The notes: generated by a model not told the origin, from the sequence alone. Positions 23,910-52,257 are shown, counted from the stretch's first letter. The stretch is DNA of 64,000 bases from Lamellibrachia satsuma (GCA_033239005.1 BSQZ01000001.1:14671000-14734999), one strand, 5' to 3'. Numbers and translations are program-made.

Positions 23910-25225
23910 ATAGCGGCGTAATGTTTGCCTCTTTCCATTCTGAAGGAACTATTCCTTCTAGTGTCACGTTAAACATTTTGCAAGTGGTGTACTAATTTGT
24001 TCAACAATTTCCATAAGCAGTTTTGGTGGTATCCCATCAACTCCAGGTGATTTATTATCTTTCATCTTCTAAATTTTGTTTGCTATAATTTCAGGAGTTA
24101 CAAATAGCTGCACTAAATGTTCTGATTTATTGCCCTCAAATTTAGTAAATGGAACTGGAAGTGAGCTGATATCTTCTGTGGTAAAAACTGAGCTGAAATA
24201 CTCATTCAGGACCTCTGACATTTGAAACCCGTCTGAAATTATTCCCCTGTTGTTTTCCAGTGGTCCGACCTTATCTCGAACGTTCTGTTTACTCCTTACA
24301 TAAGCATAGAAACTCTTGCTGTAATTTTTTATATTACCTGCAAATTTTTTTCAAAGGTTCTTTTAGATTTTTTAATTTCAGTTGTAGCTAGGTTAAGTGC
24401 CTCTTTGTAATTTGCATAGTCTTCATCCTTTCTTGTACGCCTATAAACCCACCACATAGTTTGCTTAAACACTATTTTTCTAATAGCTTCTTTTGACAAG
24501 TGTTTCGTTCTAGACCGTTTTCCTTGGTTTTTTTTTCAAGGGAACAAATTTATCGATGATACTCTCAATTTCATATTTTAGAATATTCCAACATTCAACT
24601 GCGCTCTTATTCATCAGCATGTTATTCCAATCTAGCTTTGCTAAGTATTTTCTCATATTTTTATAGTTACCTTTGTGGAAGTTTCTCCTATACATTTTTA
24701 TTTTTATTTTACATTGATGTCAAAATGTATTTGATTGTGGTCACTGTTACCCAATGGTTCATGTATTTTTACATTGTCCACTAATTCTTTTTGTGATGAT
24801 ACAACTATAGCTAATACATTTTCTCCCCTGGTTGGTTCCAGCACGTGCTGAGTAAGGAAGCTCTCCTGAATTAAAAATAGAAATTGTTGGTCCTCACCCC
24901 CTGTACTCTCTAGAGATTTCCATTGTATATGTCCAATATTAAAATCTCCCATTATAATACATTCCCCTTTACTAACTTCCTTTATAGCATTTTGTATTTT
25001 TGTGTTATCCTCTTCGTTTATGTTTGGACTTTGGTAAACTAATCCAACAGTTAACTTTGAATTTCCTGAAACTATTTTGCACCAAACCGCTTCATAGTAA
25101 TCTGCTTCACTTTTTAATTTTATTTCATAAGCCTGAATAGATTCTTTAACATATAAAATAACCCCCCCTCCCCTTCTGCCTATTCGATCTCTCCTAAACA
25201 TTACGTGTCCTTTCAATCGTAATTC
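23910..25225 (-). mobile_element. CR1/L2-like LINE, endonuclease to RT start, copy c (inverted)
   Basis: On the minus strand 24704-25216 encodes an apurinic-type endonuclease segment, with RRDRIGRRGGGVILYVKES, CIIMGDFNIGHIQW and GNSDHNQIHFDINVK; GDFN and SDH are the catalytic landmarks. The connecting region DWNNMLMNKSAVECWNILKY lies at 24510-24695. The RT entry (SPGVDGIPPKLLM in decayed form, then EWKEANITPLF) runs to about 23910. The copy lacks its 3' half and is inverted against copy b. Confidence 0.85.
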
Positions 25226-25801
25226 AGCATCTGTAATGTCTGTGTTGGCCCATGATTCCTTCCTTCTACTTCATTCAGCAGTCAGCCCTGATGCGATTTT
25301 GAATAGAGACAACATAATACACGTTGGTGTATATCCAGGTTCGACCTACAGTGTAGGCTTTTATTGTTGTACGTTACATCAATCGGTTACAGTGTTACTG
25401 ACATACATATACAAGTTCTCTCGATGATAGAAGATCACCTCCCTTGGAATCGGAAGATGAGACATCCTTAGTAGGTGTAAAGCTTTACATGGACATAATG
25501 AACGTATTGCTTGGCCAGACTGTATTAACAGAACAAACAAATACGAGCCGTGCTCTGAACGCCAGTCTGGTTCATAGGTCACGATTACCGTAAACTGCTG
25601 AACACTACAGTAGGCAAACTGGCCTTTATTTATTGTTGAGTTGGAAACATGGGCATGCTTCCTATCACGTATGCCAGTCACGCTCTTCACGTAGAAAAGT
25701 AGTACTTTGAGCTGTAATGTCCTGATGTGTACTCATGACAAGTGAAATATATCATTGCCTGCTAAACTTGTTTCTTTCCTCTCTCTTCTCTCTATCAATA
25801 G

Positions 25802-38763
<12,962 letters not shown>

Positions 38764-39103
38764 CATACAAAGCTACCGTAAATCAACAACTGATGGTAAT
38801 GTCATGTAAATGGCTTATCAAATATTAGCAAGGTTATATATTAGTTATTAATGATGTTAATGGTGATACAAAATGCATTAGTTGTATTGTTTTTCGTTAG
38901 AAGAAATACAAATGAACAGATCTTCTGGTAAAAGTACTTTGCAAAGAAACACTGTAACATGTGCAATGTCCTTATACGAGGGGTGGGCTGTTGAGAGGGG
39001 AATTGTCATAGGAGAGCCTTATTTGCTGCATGACAAAGTAGTCTATGTTGAGAGGGGCCTTATAAGAGGGGGACTAATGTACTATTAATTTTTTTCATCT
39101 TTG
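38764..39103. other. DDC 3' flank
   Basis: Presumed 3' UTR and downstream sequence. No further exon is seen. A GA-rich patch (GAGAGGGGAATTG, GAGAGGGGCC) lies at 38990-39070. The shared LINE flank begins at about 39104. Confidence 0.4.
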
Positions 39104-39344
39104 CTGTGGCTGGTATCCCCGCTTTAAATCAAGTGTCTCGGTCACCATCGTACTTAATCTTGGGAAGTGTGCATTATGTAATTAAGAGTATTCACATGTT
39201 TGCAGTTATGCTAGAAATGAGGATAGTGACTTTTAGTAGTTTTCATGTTATGAAAACGAGGGGAAAAAACTACAACTGTTATCACGCAAAATAAATTGAC
39301 AATTGAGCATATTAAAGAGTAAAATTTTTCTTAGATGTTCAATT
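39104..39344 (-). repeat. 240-bp segment shared with 52009-52257, next to a LINE 3' end
   Basis: Nearly identical (two or three differences) to 52009-52257: GTGGCTGGTATCCCCGCTTT through TCACGCAAAATAAATTGACA. In both places it sits directly beyond the 3' end of a minus-strand CR1/L2-like LINE. Copies a and b do not carry it. Confidence 0.85.
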
Positions 39345-41305
<1,961 letters not shown>

Positions 41306-41449
41306 AAAGTTTCAAAAACATATTAAAAATCATGAAAATTTCATTAAATGACAATCTGTCAATAGATTTATATATGTACAATTCATGTCAATATAATTTC
41401 AATAAATTATAATAATATATCAAAACATACTACAGTGTAATTGTATGTG

Positions 41450-42710
41450 CTAAGCTGTTGCCTGGACCATACGATCTCGGAAAGTGTCACGATCCAGCTG
41501 AGACATCAATACCGGATGGAGAGAAAACATAGCAAAGTGAGTCTTGTTGTAGGGACCAAACCGAGTTGCTAGTTACTTGATTATGGAGTCCAGGTATGGG
41601 ATGAAGATTGCGCACGATAATACTCCTCCACCATCTTGCACTTCTAGTTTGGCCGTTGAGTTAGACGTCCACACTGGCGAGGCATACGTAACTCAATTCC
41701 AACCGCCTTTGCAAACTTGTCAGCTTGCACCATTATATCCTAATTAAAGCGTATTTCAGCTTATCTTCTGTGTGTTTCAAATATGACAAATAGCTGCTGG
41801 ATGCGGTCATTAACCTCGAGGACATCAAGTTGAACAGCTTGCAAAGCTTGTGTCACTGTGCTCCAACATCGCTGAATATTTATCATGATAACCAGGCACA
41901 ACAAGAGTGTCGACGTTCCAGATGCGATTTGCAACTGGTGTGCATCTAGCAGTAGTTATTTGTGGATATCTTCGAAGTGGTTGGTGAAGATTCTGATGCT
42001 TTGGTACTTGGCCGTCCATCGTGCTTCACATAGCATGGGGACATTTGGTACCAGGCTGCGCCTTTTAGGGCTCTCCCGAAAAAAAAACTTGGTAATGGTC
42101 TTGGTATGCGCTTTGTCCATCTGTCCATCGCATTACCACCTGGAAACCATACGCAAGGAAGAGATTACGAGGAAGGCCAGCAAAAAGATGGAGAGACGAT
42201 TTGGATGAGTATTGGAATGAAACCAACTGGCAGAGAACAGCACAAGACAGGCAAAATTGGAAACAACATGCTGAGGCCTTCACCCAACCACGTGACAACA
42301 CGGCTGATATATAGAAAAATATAGAATGGTCTTGACTATGCTAATCGCATTGCGGACCTCTAGGCTCTACAACGAAATTGAGATCGTTCACACCAAGCTA
42401 AGTCTGTGGGCTGCGCAGTGAAAGCAGAAGCTTTGGGGTACTTCTCCTTGATCTTAGCTTGTACTCCGTCAACTTTACCAGCCATGGTTTAGCATCCATC
42501 GTATCCTTGGCCAAGTAGCTTTATGAAATCTATTCCAAACTTTGTACACTGCCACTACTAGGCGATCAACGTGTTTACAATAATTTCAGCATTCATCTGT
42601 GGTAGTGAGGTAAACACAAGGAACTCATCACGGATTGCAGGTTCTTTGTTAGTTGTGTCGATAAAACGAAAACCAAGAGAAAGCTGCTCTTCCCCTGAAA
42701 TAACATAATA
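41450..42710 (-). pseudogene. hAT-like (DUF4371-type) transposase remnant, interrupted by a LINE fragment
   Basis: Minus strand pieces match the widespread transposase-like proteins with a DUF4371 core. Upstream: EEQLSLGFRFIDTTNKEPAI, then LGQGYDG and MAGKVDGVQAKIKEKYPKAS (about 42370-42700). After the insertion at 42045-42325: CEARWTAKYQSIRIFTNHF, ASGTSTLLLC, DKFAKAVGIELRMPRQCGR and a C-terminal FGPYNKTHF-like end near 41550. It has stops and frameshifts throughout and no intact ORF. The family name is inferred from these blocks. Confidence 0.65.
42045..42325 (+). mobile_element. LINE 3' end fragment nested in the hAT-like remnant
   Basis: One + frame reads KRLRGRPAKRWRDDLDEYWN then ETNWQRTAQDRQNWKQHAEA and FTQPRD, the terminal peptide of an invertebrate non-LTR retrotransposon polyprotein. 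It splits the remnant above, so it inserted later. The 5' end is truncated. Confidence 0.75.
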
Positions 42711-42734
42711 TAACAAATATAGGATTTATAGCAG

Positions 42735-43420
42735 AACCAGAAGAATGGCGGAATGCCGGAATACGCCACTGCGAAAGAAAGGGAATCCCTGCAAAACAGA
42801 AATACAAAGTGGAATATTCACATAAATGGCCAGTTCTTCAAAAGTCTAAGATAAGTGGCAATCACGTTTATTGTCAAACATGCCGAGCCGATATCAACAT
42901 TGGACACAGTGGGTTGTATGATTGCAGAAAACACGTTGAATTAGCGCGGCACGTACAGGCCGCTGGCAAAGCATGTTCTAAGACTTAAGATCGATACTTT
43001 CTTTTAAAAAAATACCGAATTTGCCACATTCAATGCTGTTCGTATCATTTCTTATAGAACATGACATTCCAATAGCAGTAAGCGATCACGCCATACACCT
43101 TTTTCAAATAATGTTTCCAGATTCCAAAATTGGCAGTTTAATTGCCACTCACTCAATATGCCAGTGGCCGAACAAAGATAACTGCAAAAATTGTGGAAAC
43201 ACTTGCCAAGGAATGTGACGATAATATTAGCACCATTCTTCAAAAAGGACCCCACAGTATTGCTACTGATCCCAGCATAGATGTGGAGAGCATAATATTG
43301 TTCCCTCTTGTGGTGAAGTACTTTGACAAAAAACATGTTGCGTATTATTCAGAGTGTAGCAACTTGCATAATGCCATTTTAACCAATCTTCTCAGGGTTT
43401 GGGAGTATAAATTATGTCGC
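42735..43420 (+). pseudogene. BED/hAT-like transposase remnant
   Basis: The + strand gives HVYCQTCRADINIGHSG..DCRKHVELARH (a BED/C2H2-type finger, C-x2-C..H-x4-H), then EHDIPIAVSDHAIHLFQIMF, PDSKI and CGRTKITAKIVETLAKECDD. SIATDPSIDVESIILFPLVV follows. Stops and frameshifts separate the parts. The order finger, LPFAVSDH-type block, KT-A block is that of transposon-derived hAT-like proteins. Confidence 0.6.
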
Positions 43421-43499
43421 CCCTCCCCCGATTCCCGCTGGTTCATCGCAAGGGTATTACTCTTTTACATCATCAGGAGTTGGCACCTCTGAACATGTA

Positions 43500-44050
43500 T
43501 TGATCACTGGTGTGCGGATACCCCCCAGGGTACTGGGGCATAACCGCACAGGTACGTGCTAACATACCTCACGTATTTCAGTCCTTTGCTACAGAGCAGA
43601 ATATGAGCTGCAATGGTAAATCTAAGGCTACATATGTCTTTTTATGTATATACATAAGTATTATTTGAGGGTCAAATTTACCCATACAAATAATATAAAC
43701 ACAACCAGCTGTAGTTTATATAATACTATTCCTAAATTTGATGATATCGGTCGAAGTGGATGCGCGATATTGGTCTGTCATGCGACGAAGAAAACCAAAA
43801 GACACAGAATAAAAACATAATTATACGCTTCAACATACATGAACAATGAATCCACATTAACAATCGTGTTATAAGATTACTGTCTTGAACACATCCTACC
43901 TCAAAATACCGAATCCCACATATTTTTAGGCTTACCTCCCACCTATTGTTTAGGCCATCTCCCAGCATTTTGTAGGACCAACCTCATATTTTCTGCTAAA
44001 TGGAACTAAATGATGGTTTAGCTGATGACCTAAGCATCCGTAAATACGGG
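43500..44050. other. Intergenic, no feature seen
   Basis: AT-rich, no recognisable exon or repeat between the transposase remnant and the (AT)n array. Confidence 0.45.
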
Positions 44051-44052
44051 CA

Positions 44053-44203
<151 letters not shown>

Positions 44204-44210
44204 TGTACCA

Positions 44211-44350
44211 GTCCGGCCTGTCGTTTCGGGCATATCCGGATATGTCTCAGTGCAGTAAGTTCATTTAAACATCTATACCATGACGTCACGCTATTGAAAT
44301 TAACTTACGGCATTGGGACGTATCCAATATGCCCGAAACGACCGGCCGGA
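44211..44350. mobile_element. Foldback element with ~25-bp inverted ends
   Basis: The left end GTCCGGCCTGTCGTTTCGGG-CATAT is the near-perfect inverse of the right end ATATG-CCCGAAACGACCGGCCGGA. The ~90-bp centre is non-coding. Probably a MITE; no clear target duplication because the left side is the (AT)n array. Confidence 0.65.
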
Positions 44351-45093
44351 GAAGATTGTCAAAGTTCACGCAGTAAAATTTATTGGTACAACGACAACAA
44401 TAATAATACACATTCCAAAAATGCATAAGCACACCGATATGCATAATATTATATTATTATAGGTGTCGAGTCCTAAAAAAATGAGTCACATGTGTAATTT
44501 ACCCGGCTATGGCGGTCTATGTACCCGGCTATCGTACTAGAGGAAGGCCGATTTTTATTATTCCTCGCGTCGGCTAATGACCGACCCGCTTTTGCATTAA
44601 ACATTGCAGCGTTGACGTCCCACAGACAGGTCAGCGATCGTTGATGATCACGACATGTGGCAGCAAAACAGCGCCGGTCAAAAAATGTAATTTAGCATTA
44701 ATAAATGGAAGTTTTATATCATTCGCACAAACTTTATACGCGTGACCAATGCATAATGCACTTCCCACAATTCGTGGTTAGTAGACAGTCCGCTAAGCAC
44801 CTAGCGGACAGATCGACATCCACGTCACGCGTAGCGGACAGATCGGCAACCATGCCGTAGAGGCGCTAGCTCAGCAAAATAAGATGTCTAAGACTAAGAG
44901 ACACTCGTTCATGGTGCTTTTTTAAAGAAAACTTATAAGAAAAGGTACATTTGTTAAAGCATATCCCGAAATGTTAAAATCACTTAACTTGGCCAACATT
45001 ATCCTTAAATAGCGTCTGAATATTCCATTATTGCCAGAGTTATACGGAACTGGTCAGCGTACGCTGCTGGCGCGTGGCGAAACCTTACTAGTG
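44351..45093. other. Intergenic left of the hAT element
   Basis: No coding exon seen. A short direct repeat CTAGCGGACAGATCG / GTAGCGGACAGATCG occurs at about 44800 and 44829. The target copy ATCTAGTA of the hAT element closes the region at 45094-45101. Confidence 0.45.
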
Positions 45094-46450
45094 ATCTAGT
45101 ACAGGGCGTTTTTTAACGTACAAAGTGGGGGGGCAATGATCCCCAGCCCTTTCAATTGCCCCCCCAGTCAAACCAACTTGCCCCCCCCAATGCGTACCCC
45201 CATTATCCTTAACCAGCCCCTTGTATTAATGTAGATCTTAATTTGTATTCTTTTTTTTAGTGTGTTTTAGTTAATTTTCATTGGTGGCAAATCAAGAAAG
45301 TTCCAAAGTTAAAGAAGGACAATATGTCTACAAAAGATCAATTTATTGATATGGGAATGTAATAGCATCATAGCAATAACAGTGACGTATTGCCGAATGG
45401 CAGTTCATGCGAAGACCTGAAAACGTGCTTTGGCATAGCCATACCATAGCCATAGAAGTGTTTACTTATGACGTCAGTGTTCCTGTTCTAGAATAGCTAA
45501 TGATTATGTATATGTAAACATGTGTACCTGCATGTTACTGTTTGTTTCAATTGTGTATAATTCATCAAGACGTGCCATCACATTTTACACGATTGAGCCG
45601 CGTGCAATCCAGTTCTTTACAGTGATGTTGAAATAGCTGTTAACATAAACCGGTGTCCTGGCCGCGAAATTGTGAAACGTACCCGGTATAGCACAGGCGA
45701 GACTAAACCACGCCCATTCGCTATTACCACTGGTCGAGAGCGAGCTGGCGGGGATTAAAGATGTATCAACAACCTGTCAGTCGGCTGTTTTTTTTCTCAA
45801 ATAATAAATAAACCTGGCAAAGTGTGTGTAGTGTCCAACGAAAGCAATTGGAAACGTTTAACAAATATCACAAAATAATCACATTTTAATAATGATCCCT
45901 CTTGTAGGTAAGATGATACAAACATCATAACAGCCATAAACCTGTTAGGGTTGATTTTGATTAAGGCAATAACCAATTCATTCACCGCATCTTTGAGAAA
46001 TCGAAATTTTAAGCATGGTAACTCAAATAAGCATAGTGTATACATACTAAACAAATAAACTTTAAAATGTATGAGTAGTTGATAGTGTTCTACATGTGAG
46101 ATGGAAAGTTGGCGGTCAGCAGGGACATCAACTTTGGAAAATTGTTACTCAAAAGTTGGTGGTGCACATATTAACATAAAATGTAATCAACATTTGCACA
46201 TGTCAGTTTTGGAAGTACGTATTTTCTATATTTTGATTTGTTATGTACTTAGCCAACCATTTCATTGATAGACGTGGTATACATGTTTTGTATTACTCTC
46301 TTTTCTGCCTTAAGCCTATATCTTCAGTATATTTATGTCTAGAGTCTAGAGCATGTCGCCGCTCGGATTGTAATTCAAATAGACATGCTTTTCCTGAGGT
46401 AGTTATTACATTTAACCATTTAATTTGTCCAGGTCGATATCCTGCCAGTC

Positions 46451-48883
46451 ATGCCTAAGAGAGACAGAAATGCAAAACGAAGACAAGAAGAGCTACAGAA
46501 ATCTGCAGCAAAATGTCAACTCCTAGACACAATTTTTCGACGCAGCCTCAATGACTCATTGCCAGAAATACCCACAATGCCGCCAGGGAACTATGACCCG
46601 TCCGCTGCCATCACACCTGACCACACTCCTGGCGACAAAGATCACCACCTTACCCAGACACTTGGAAACCGACAACGCAACTTCACACCAGAGGCCGTCA
46701 AGTTCCCGCACACCGACGTACACAGGAATTCCTTTAACTATTGCAGATGTTGTCAACAAATTCCCCGAGCTTCGGTCATATTCGGCAAAGAAATGTGGCC
46801 GAACAAGGGCTCACATTCTATGCACAACATGTCAGGAGTATGAAGAGATGGCAAAGAAAAGTTCTAAAAATGGCACTATGCCAATCGCAAGAGGCGTCAG
46901 GACGGACTGTAGTGATACGCTGGAAAGGGTCATTGACCATGTGACCTCTGAACCGCACATGGCAGCTACAAGCAAGAAGAAGATGGACGAAGCCTGGGAA
47001 GAGTGCACAACGTCGCATCCATGGCTACGCGCACTCACTGCTTACAATAAGACTGCGAATGGGCGTCGACGTATACAACGACTGTCTAATTGAAACGGTC
47101 TCCGCCCGATCGTGGCCGATGCGATCTCTGGCTTGTTTGGCGTCGGACCATCTGTTGGCCACTATGCGACAATATGGCGCAGATGTGGAATTTGTTCCAT
47201 TCACGCCCGCGTCTAGCAATCTATACTACAGGGATCCGAACTACTACAAGCAGATGCTGGATGTCATATACGAACTAGAGAAAGTGCGTCTGTCTCAAAT
47301 GTTCAACCGATGCACGTGTGCATATTGATGGCAGCTGTGACAGGCAAATGTTGGACCACAAGTCTGTAAGTGGACGGATGGCTAATAGTGATAGTAGCGT
47401 AACGAATGTGTTCGTCGTCATGCATTCGCCAGAGAAGAACGGCGCCCCTGGACTACTGGAAGCGGTGAACAAAACTTTGGATCTGACCGGATGTAAAGAC
47501 ACGAAGCTCGTCGGTGTCATCACTGACGGCGAATCGGCAAACACTGGCAGACATGGTGGGTTATGGCGTTTGCTTGCTGACCAAGTGCAGAGAGGTCTGG
47601 CAACTTTATGGTGTGCTGCTCACCGGTCGGACTTAGCCATTGAGTCGGTCGTCAGCACCGTACCGGAGCTGGGCATCTGGAAGTCTAATCTACTGAGGCT
47701 CGTACGATTCTTCCGGACGCCGAGAAGGATGAAGATGTTGTCAGCGCAAGCCGGGAATGTCAAGCAGTTCCCCTGGCACCACGATGTCAGGTTTGCCCAG
47801 CACGAGCTGCAGCTGGTGGATGCTGTGCTGAATAACCTACCAGTCTGCATTAAGGTGTGGGAACAGGTGCAGACACCAGAAAGTACCAGCGATAGAAAGG
47901 AGAAGGCTGAAGCCAAAGGGTTTCTGAAAATCTGGAACCACCAACAGAAGTGGATCACCTCACTGATGGGCGACATCCTGGATATATTTGAAACACTCCA
48001 GAAGAAGTTGCAAAGGAGTGATTTGTTCATTAGCGATCTTCTCACTGTGACTGGCGCTGCCGTCAAGAAGTTGAGATTGATGAGGGATGGACTATTCCCG
48101 GGAAGAAGAGAGGAGAAAGAGAGTTGCCCAACCGATAGCACCAGTGAGGACCTAACACAGCGAAAGTCCAACCACCAATTCGTTTGTAGGAACCGCCGTA
48201 ATGCACGAGCAATCTGGCTGGAGGTCGTACAAGCATCCCACGAATACCTCTCTGAACGCATCCACCCGGAGCAGGAGGACGTCATCAAAGACATGAAGGG
48301 GTTGGTGATATCACGCAACCTGGGATCATTCGTTGAACGTGGCGTGCGTGTCGTCAGGCGTCTTTTTCCAGACGAAGCCTCTGACTTTGCGGACGGGGCA
48401 GCCGAGCAATGTGAGAACATGATGATTGTGCCGTTCCTGCCTGATGGCTGTGATCTCGGTTGTAAGATGACTGTCAGATTGCGGCAACTTCTGCCAGTCA
48501 CCACAGGTTCAGTTCAGAAGGTGTTGGCATCTCTGGCTTGCATGAGTCCACACTATATGCAGATCGAAAGGATCGTGAGCCACCACAACCTCGTGGTCGA
48601 CAATCACCGCACCAGCATGGGTGAGGACACGACAAACGCCCGCCTCATTGTGGCACTGAATGTTGTGGGCACCGCCTACTTTGACCCTCGACCCGCTGTC
48701 GTCAAATTCCTGGAGAAGACCAGAAGATGGGGGCTCCAGATTTGGACATCTACGGGCAGCGTGAATTCGTTAGGAAATTCACCCGCGAAACGGGGCTCGT
48801 ATAGTAAAATTGAGACGACGGTCAAATGTACTGACTTGCAAGTTGCTCGAGACGTGTTCTCTAACTACTGCATGAGTTTGTAA
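46451..48883 (+). pseudogene. hAT transposase (KIAA1586/ZNF862-like class), frame-broken
   Basis: Encoded in successive frames. 46451 on: MPKRDRNAKRRQEELQKSAA. About 46720-47093: ADVVNKFPELRSY..CGRTRAHILCTTCQEY, a zinc-binding-like N-terminal part. 47059-47328: YYKQMLDVIYELEKVRLSQM. 47318-48883: a 521-codon frame with the catalytic core (HIDGSCDRQM, then VGVITDGESANTGRHGGLW and LWCAAHRSDLAIESVV; the Asp residues of IDG/D and TDGES are the DDE candidates). It continues QFPWHHDVRFAQHELQLV to the stop. Each frame change has the same sign (+1), and no GT-AG intron explains them. The usual hAT dimerisation block at the C-terminus is not obvious. The family assignment rests on the core motifs. Confidence 0.8.
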
Positions 48884-48968
48884 TAAACAATTTTTCTGGG
48901 ATATATGTGTAACATTAATTTTATACCGAGATGCAGTCGTCAGTGTGCAACCACATGGATAAAAGATA

Positions 48969-49094
<126 letters not shown>

Positions 49095-49126
49095 AAGCTT
49101 TCATAAATTCCTAATATATATACATT

Positions 49127-49234
<108 letters not shown>

Positions 49235-49367
49235 TTTCATATATTCCTAAGGGTTATGTAAATAATCATTAATAATGCGTAAGCTGCCCTTTTTAAACAT
49301 TTGGAGTGCCCTTTTAGGACATTGCCCCCCCCAGTGAAAATTCATTAAAAAACGCCCTGATCTAGTA

Positions 49368-52008
49368 TACTACCATGAAATAGCAAAAGGCATCAAGAGA
49401 CGATGAGGTGTGTTTGAGATATCGGACAAAACATGATATTGCTTTGCTCTCTTGTGTATATTACGGCACAGCAATTATCCACAATTCTACGGACTATTTG
49501 ATTATGTGTATTTATAAATTACTTGTATACTGGTTGCTGCACCATAGCATTCGCTATAGCCTTAGACCCTAGCCCTAGGACTAGGTCATAGTCATAGACT
49601 TGTACATAATATAATTGGTGTAGTTCGATAACCGTATTTTTTTTAGTAAAAACAATTTGTTCTAACAATTTGTTTTTGCACTGCTGCGATGACATAATTG
49701 TTAGTGGTTTAAAATATACCTTTCTTAGGCAAGTTTCTTCTGATTTTTGTGAAATCGGCACATTATATTACGTATAACGACTGGCCCGACGCAACGATTC
49801 TTGCCTATGTTACTATACTGTTTATGACGTTAATTATTTGGTAACTTAGTGTCACTTGCTTCCTTTTGAAGAAAAATTTATGACATAAACAGGCAAGTGC
49901 TATCAAATCAACCTTGAATAACTCCCTTAACAAACACCAAAGCAGAACAATTATGTGACCAATTGTGGCAAACGATGTACATTTAAACAATTATTAAGAT
50001 TTTTTTTCATGTCAACAAGGTACTATAAGTAACCTTTGTTATTTGTTGCTGTGCGATAATTTGTAATGTTTTCATTAATCTGTTGCACAGTCATGAACAT
50101 AGACATTATTGGCCTATTTGGGAGAAAAAGGCGATTAGGCAAAACAGTAATTTTCTATTGCTATATAAACTAAACTCCTGAAATTTTTATATTTTGTTTA
50201 CCTAATAAAGGAATGTGCACAACATGCAAAAATCTTTATCATAGAACTTGTCCCACATTCTCATTTTGGGTGTTGAAATTCGTAAAATATCGGAAAAGCT
50301 CAAATTTGAGGCTGTATTATTCTTAAAGTATAGTAAATACATTCCTAGTGAACCAAAAGGTTATTACCAGTATCCGTGACAACATATAATAGCAAAATGG
50401 ACAAAACAATTAAACACAGGCTGCTGAAATCACTCTGGCAAATTAAAGCGATTATATATTTTTTTTCATGCACACATTGTCCTTCTGCTTATCATTCATT
50501 CATGTTACATCCTAAAATGCAGGTACAATTACATTATATATAAGTTCCTGATGTATCCATAGTGGTCTGTGATACGTAGTGACTTGGCCACAGGCTGAGC
50601 ATAATAAGTGGTCCCTGCTTTGGGGTTCATGGTCCCTGCTATAGCCACACTTAACAAAAACCTTGCATTAGTTACCAAGAACATATTTCTTTGAAATTTT
50701 GCACACCATATGCTTAAGGTATTGTCTTAAGATACTGAAAATATGAAATAAATCTGTAACATATTAAATAAATTATGAGCAAAAGAATGTACCCTGTATA
50801 TAGCCGAAATTGTATTTGTGTACAAACAGTATAACAGAACCACTGCACACACAAACAGACTGGGTTGTCATGTTAGTGAGTTTATTAGTCAACTGACAAT
50901 GTACTGGACATGCTTAACTTATTGAACAAACTAAAAAGGTTTGTTATTTAAGCTCCCCCCGTGACAAGACAAAACCAATCAGCTGATAGTATCATATTAT
51001 TTATAATCATCAAATCTGTGATTGCCACATTTCAACATTGTTACATTTAAACACTGATAAATAAATTGTATAAATACTACAATCTACAAGTCCAGCACTG
51101 TGTTCTTTGTCAGCAATGTGTCCTTTCCCAGCATTTGCGAACATAACTACAGGATTGACTGCACCAAACCTGTGAACACAAATAAATGTTATTGCACAGC
51201 ACCTGATATAGAGTGGAACCTCATCATTAAGGTCACCCTTGGGACTGGGTCGAAGTGACCGAATAAAGAATAACTGTTAGCGGGACTTAACGTCCTGTAC
51301 AATATTCTCGTAAAAATAATTATCACTGAAACATATGGTGAAAAAATTACTTTATAAAGGGATGCATCTAACCGGCAGAACAAAAGATGAGACGGGTTAG
51401 TGCAATATTGTTAAGTCCTTTCTTTCAGACATATAACATTTAGTGATTAAGAAAATGTATTGCCCATATCAGCTGATCTTTAAAAACATTGGGTTAGTGT
51501 ATTGATGTTTATGTCAATTGCAATAGATGTATACATTTATAATATGTAATTGCAAATATTGGTCAGTGGGGAGTAGTCACAATGTGTTGTATGTTATTTG
51601 TGTGGTGTACAATAATCATGACATTCGACAAAATGTTGTAAAATACCTTAAATGTTCGAACTTCCTAATTCCTGGCAACAAATAAAGCCGAGTTCAAACA
51701 GATGCTTCCACAAGTCTGCTCTGTTGCTGTATTTGCAGGAACATCTGAACAAGAAATATTGGAGCACAATGAGTTATTAATTAGAATGCTGGTGAAATGT
51801 GTACAAATATATTCCAAAAATAATATGTAACTACAATATAAGGATCCGGGGCCCGATTATTCAACTAAAAATTCTTTATTTCACACTCATATACATATTC
51901 CGTACAGGTCAAAAACAAATTACATTTCATTTGATTAACTGTTAGATTTGTTTACGTATTAAAATTATCACTCAGTCAGTGTCCAATGACAATCATAGAC
52001 ACAGACTG
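49368..52008. other. Intergenic, no gene recognised
   Basis: About 2.6 kb of AT-rich sequence. There are short internal repeats (GGTCCCTGCT twice near 50610-50640) and a patch at 51205-51300 reading GAGTGGAACCTCATCATTAA then GGTCACC, which may be a decayed MITE. No exon with convincing splice sites and conserved protein was found. Confidence 0.4.
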
Positions 52009-52257
52009 CTGTGGCTGGTATCCCCGCTTTAAATCAAGTGTCTCGGTCACCATCGTACTTAATCTTGGGAAGTGTGCATTATGTAATTAAGAGTATTCAC
52101 ATGTTTGCAATTATGCTAGAAATGAGGATAGTGACTTTTAGTAGTTTTCATGTTATGAAAACGAGGGGAAAAAACTACAACTGTTATCACGCAAAATAAA
52201 TTGACAATTGAGCATATTAAAGAGTAACATTTTTCTTAGATGTTCAATTATGAACAC
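52009..52257 (-). repeat. Second copy of the 240-bp LINE-associated flank
   Basis: See 39104-39344: same sequence, same orientation, same position beyond a minus-strand LINE 3' end. To its left the two loci differ completely (CACAGACT here, CATCTTTG there). Confidence 0.85.

Noticed and set aside
47620..48504. 294-codon open frame antisense to the hAT transposase
   Set aside because: It is the shadow of the transposase frame; its peptide shows no family motif while the + frame does.
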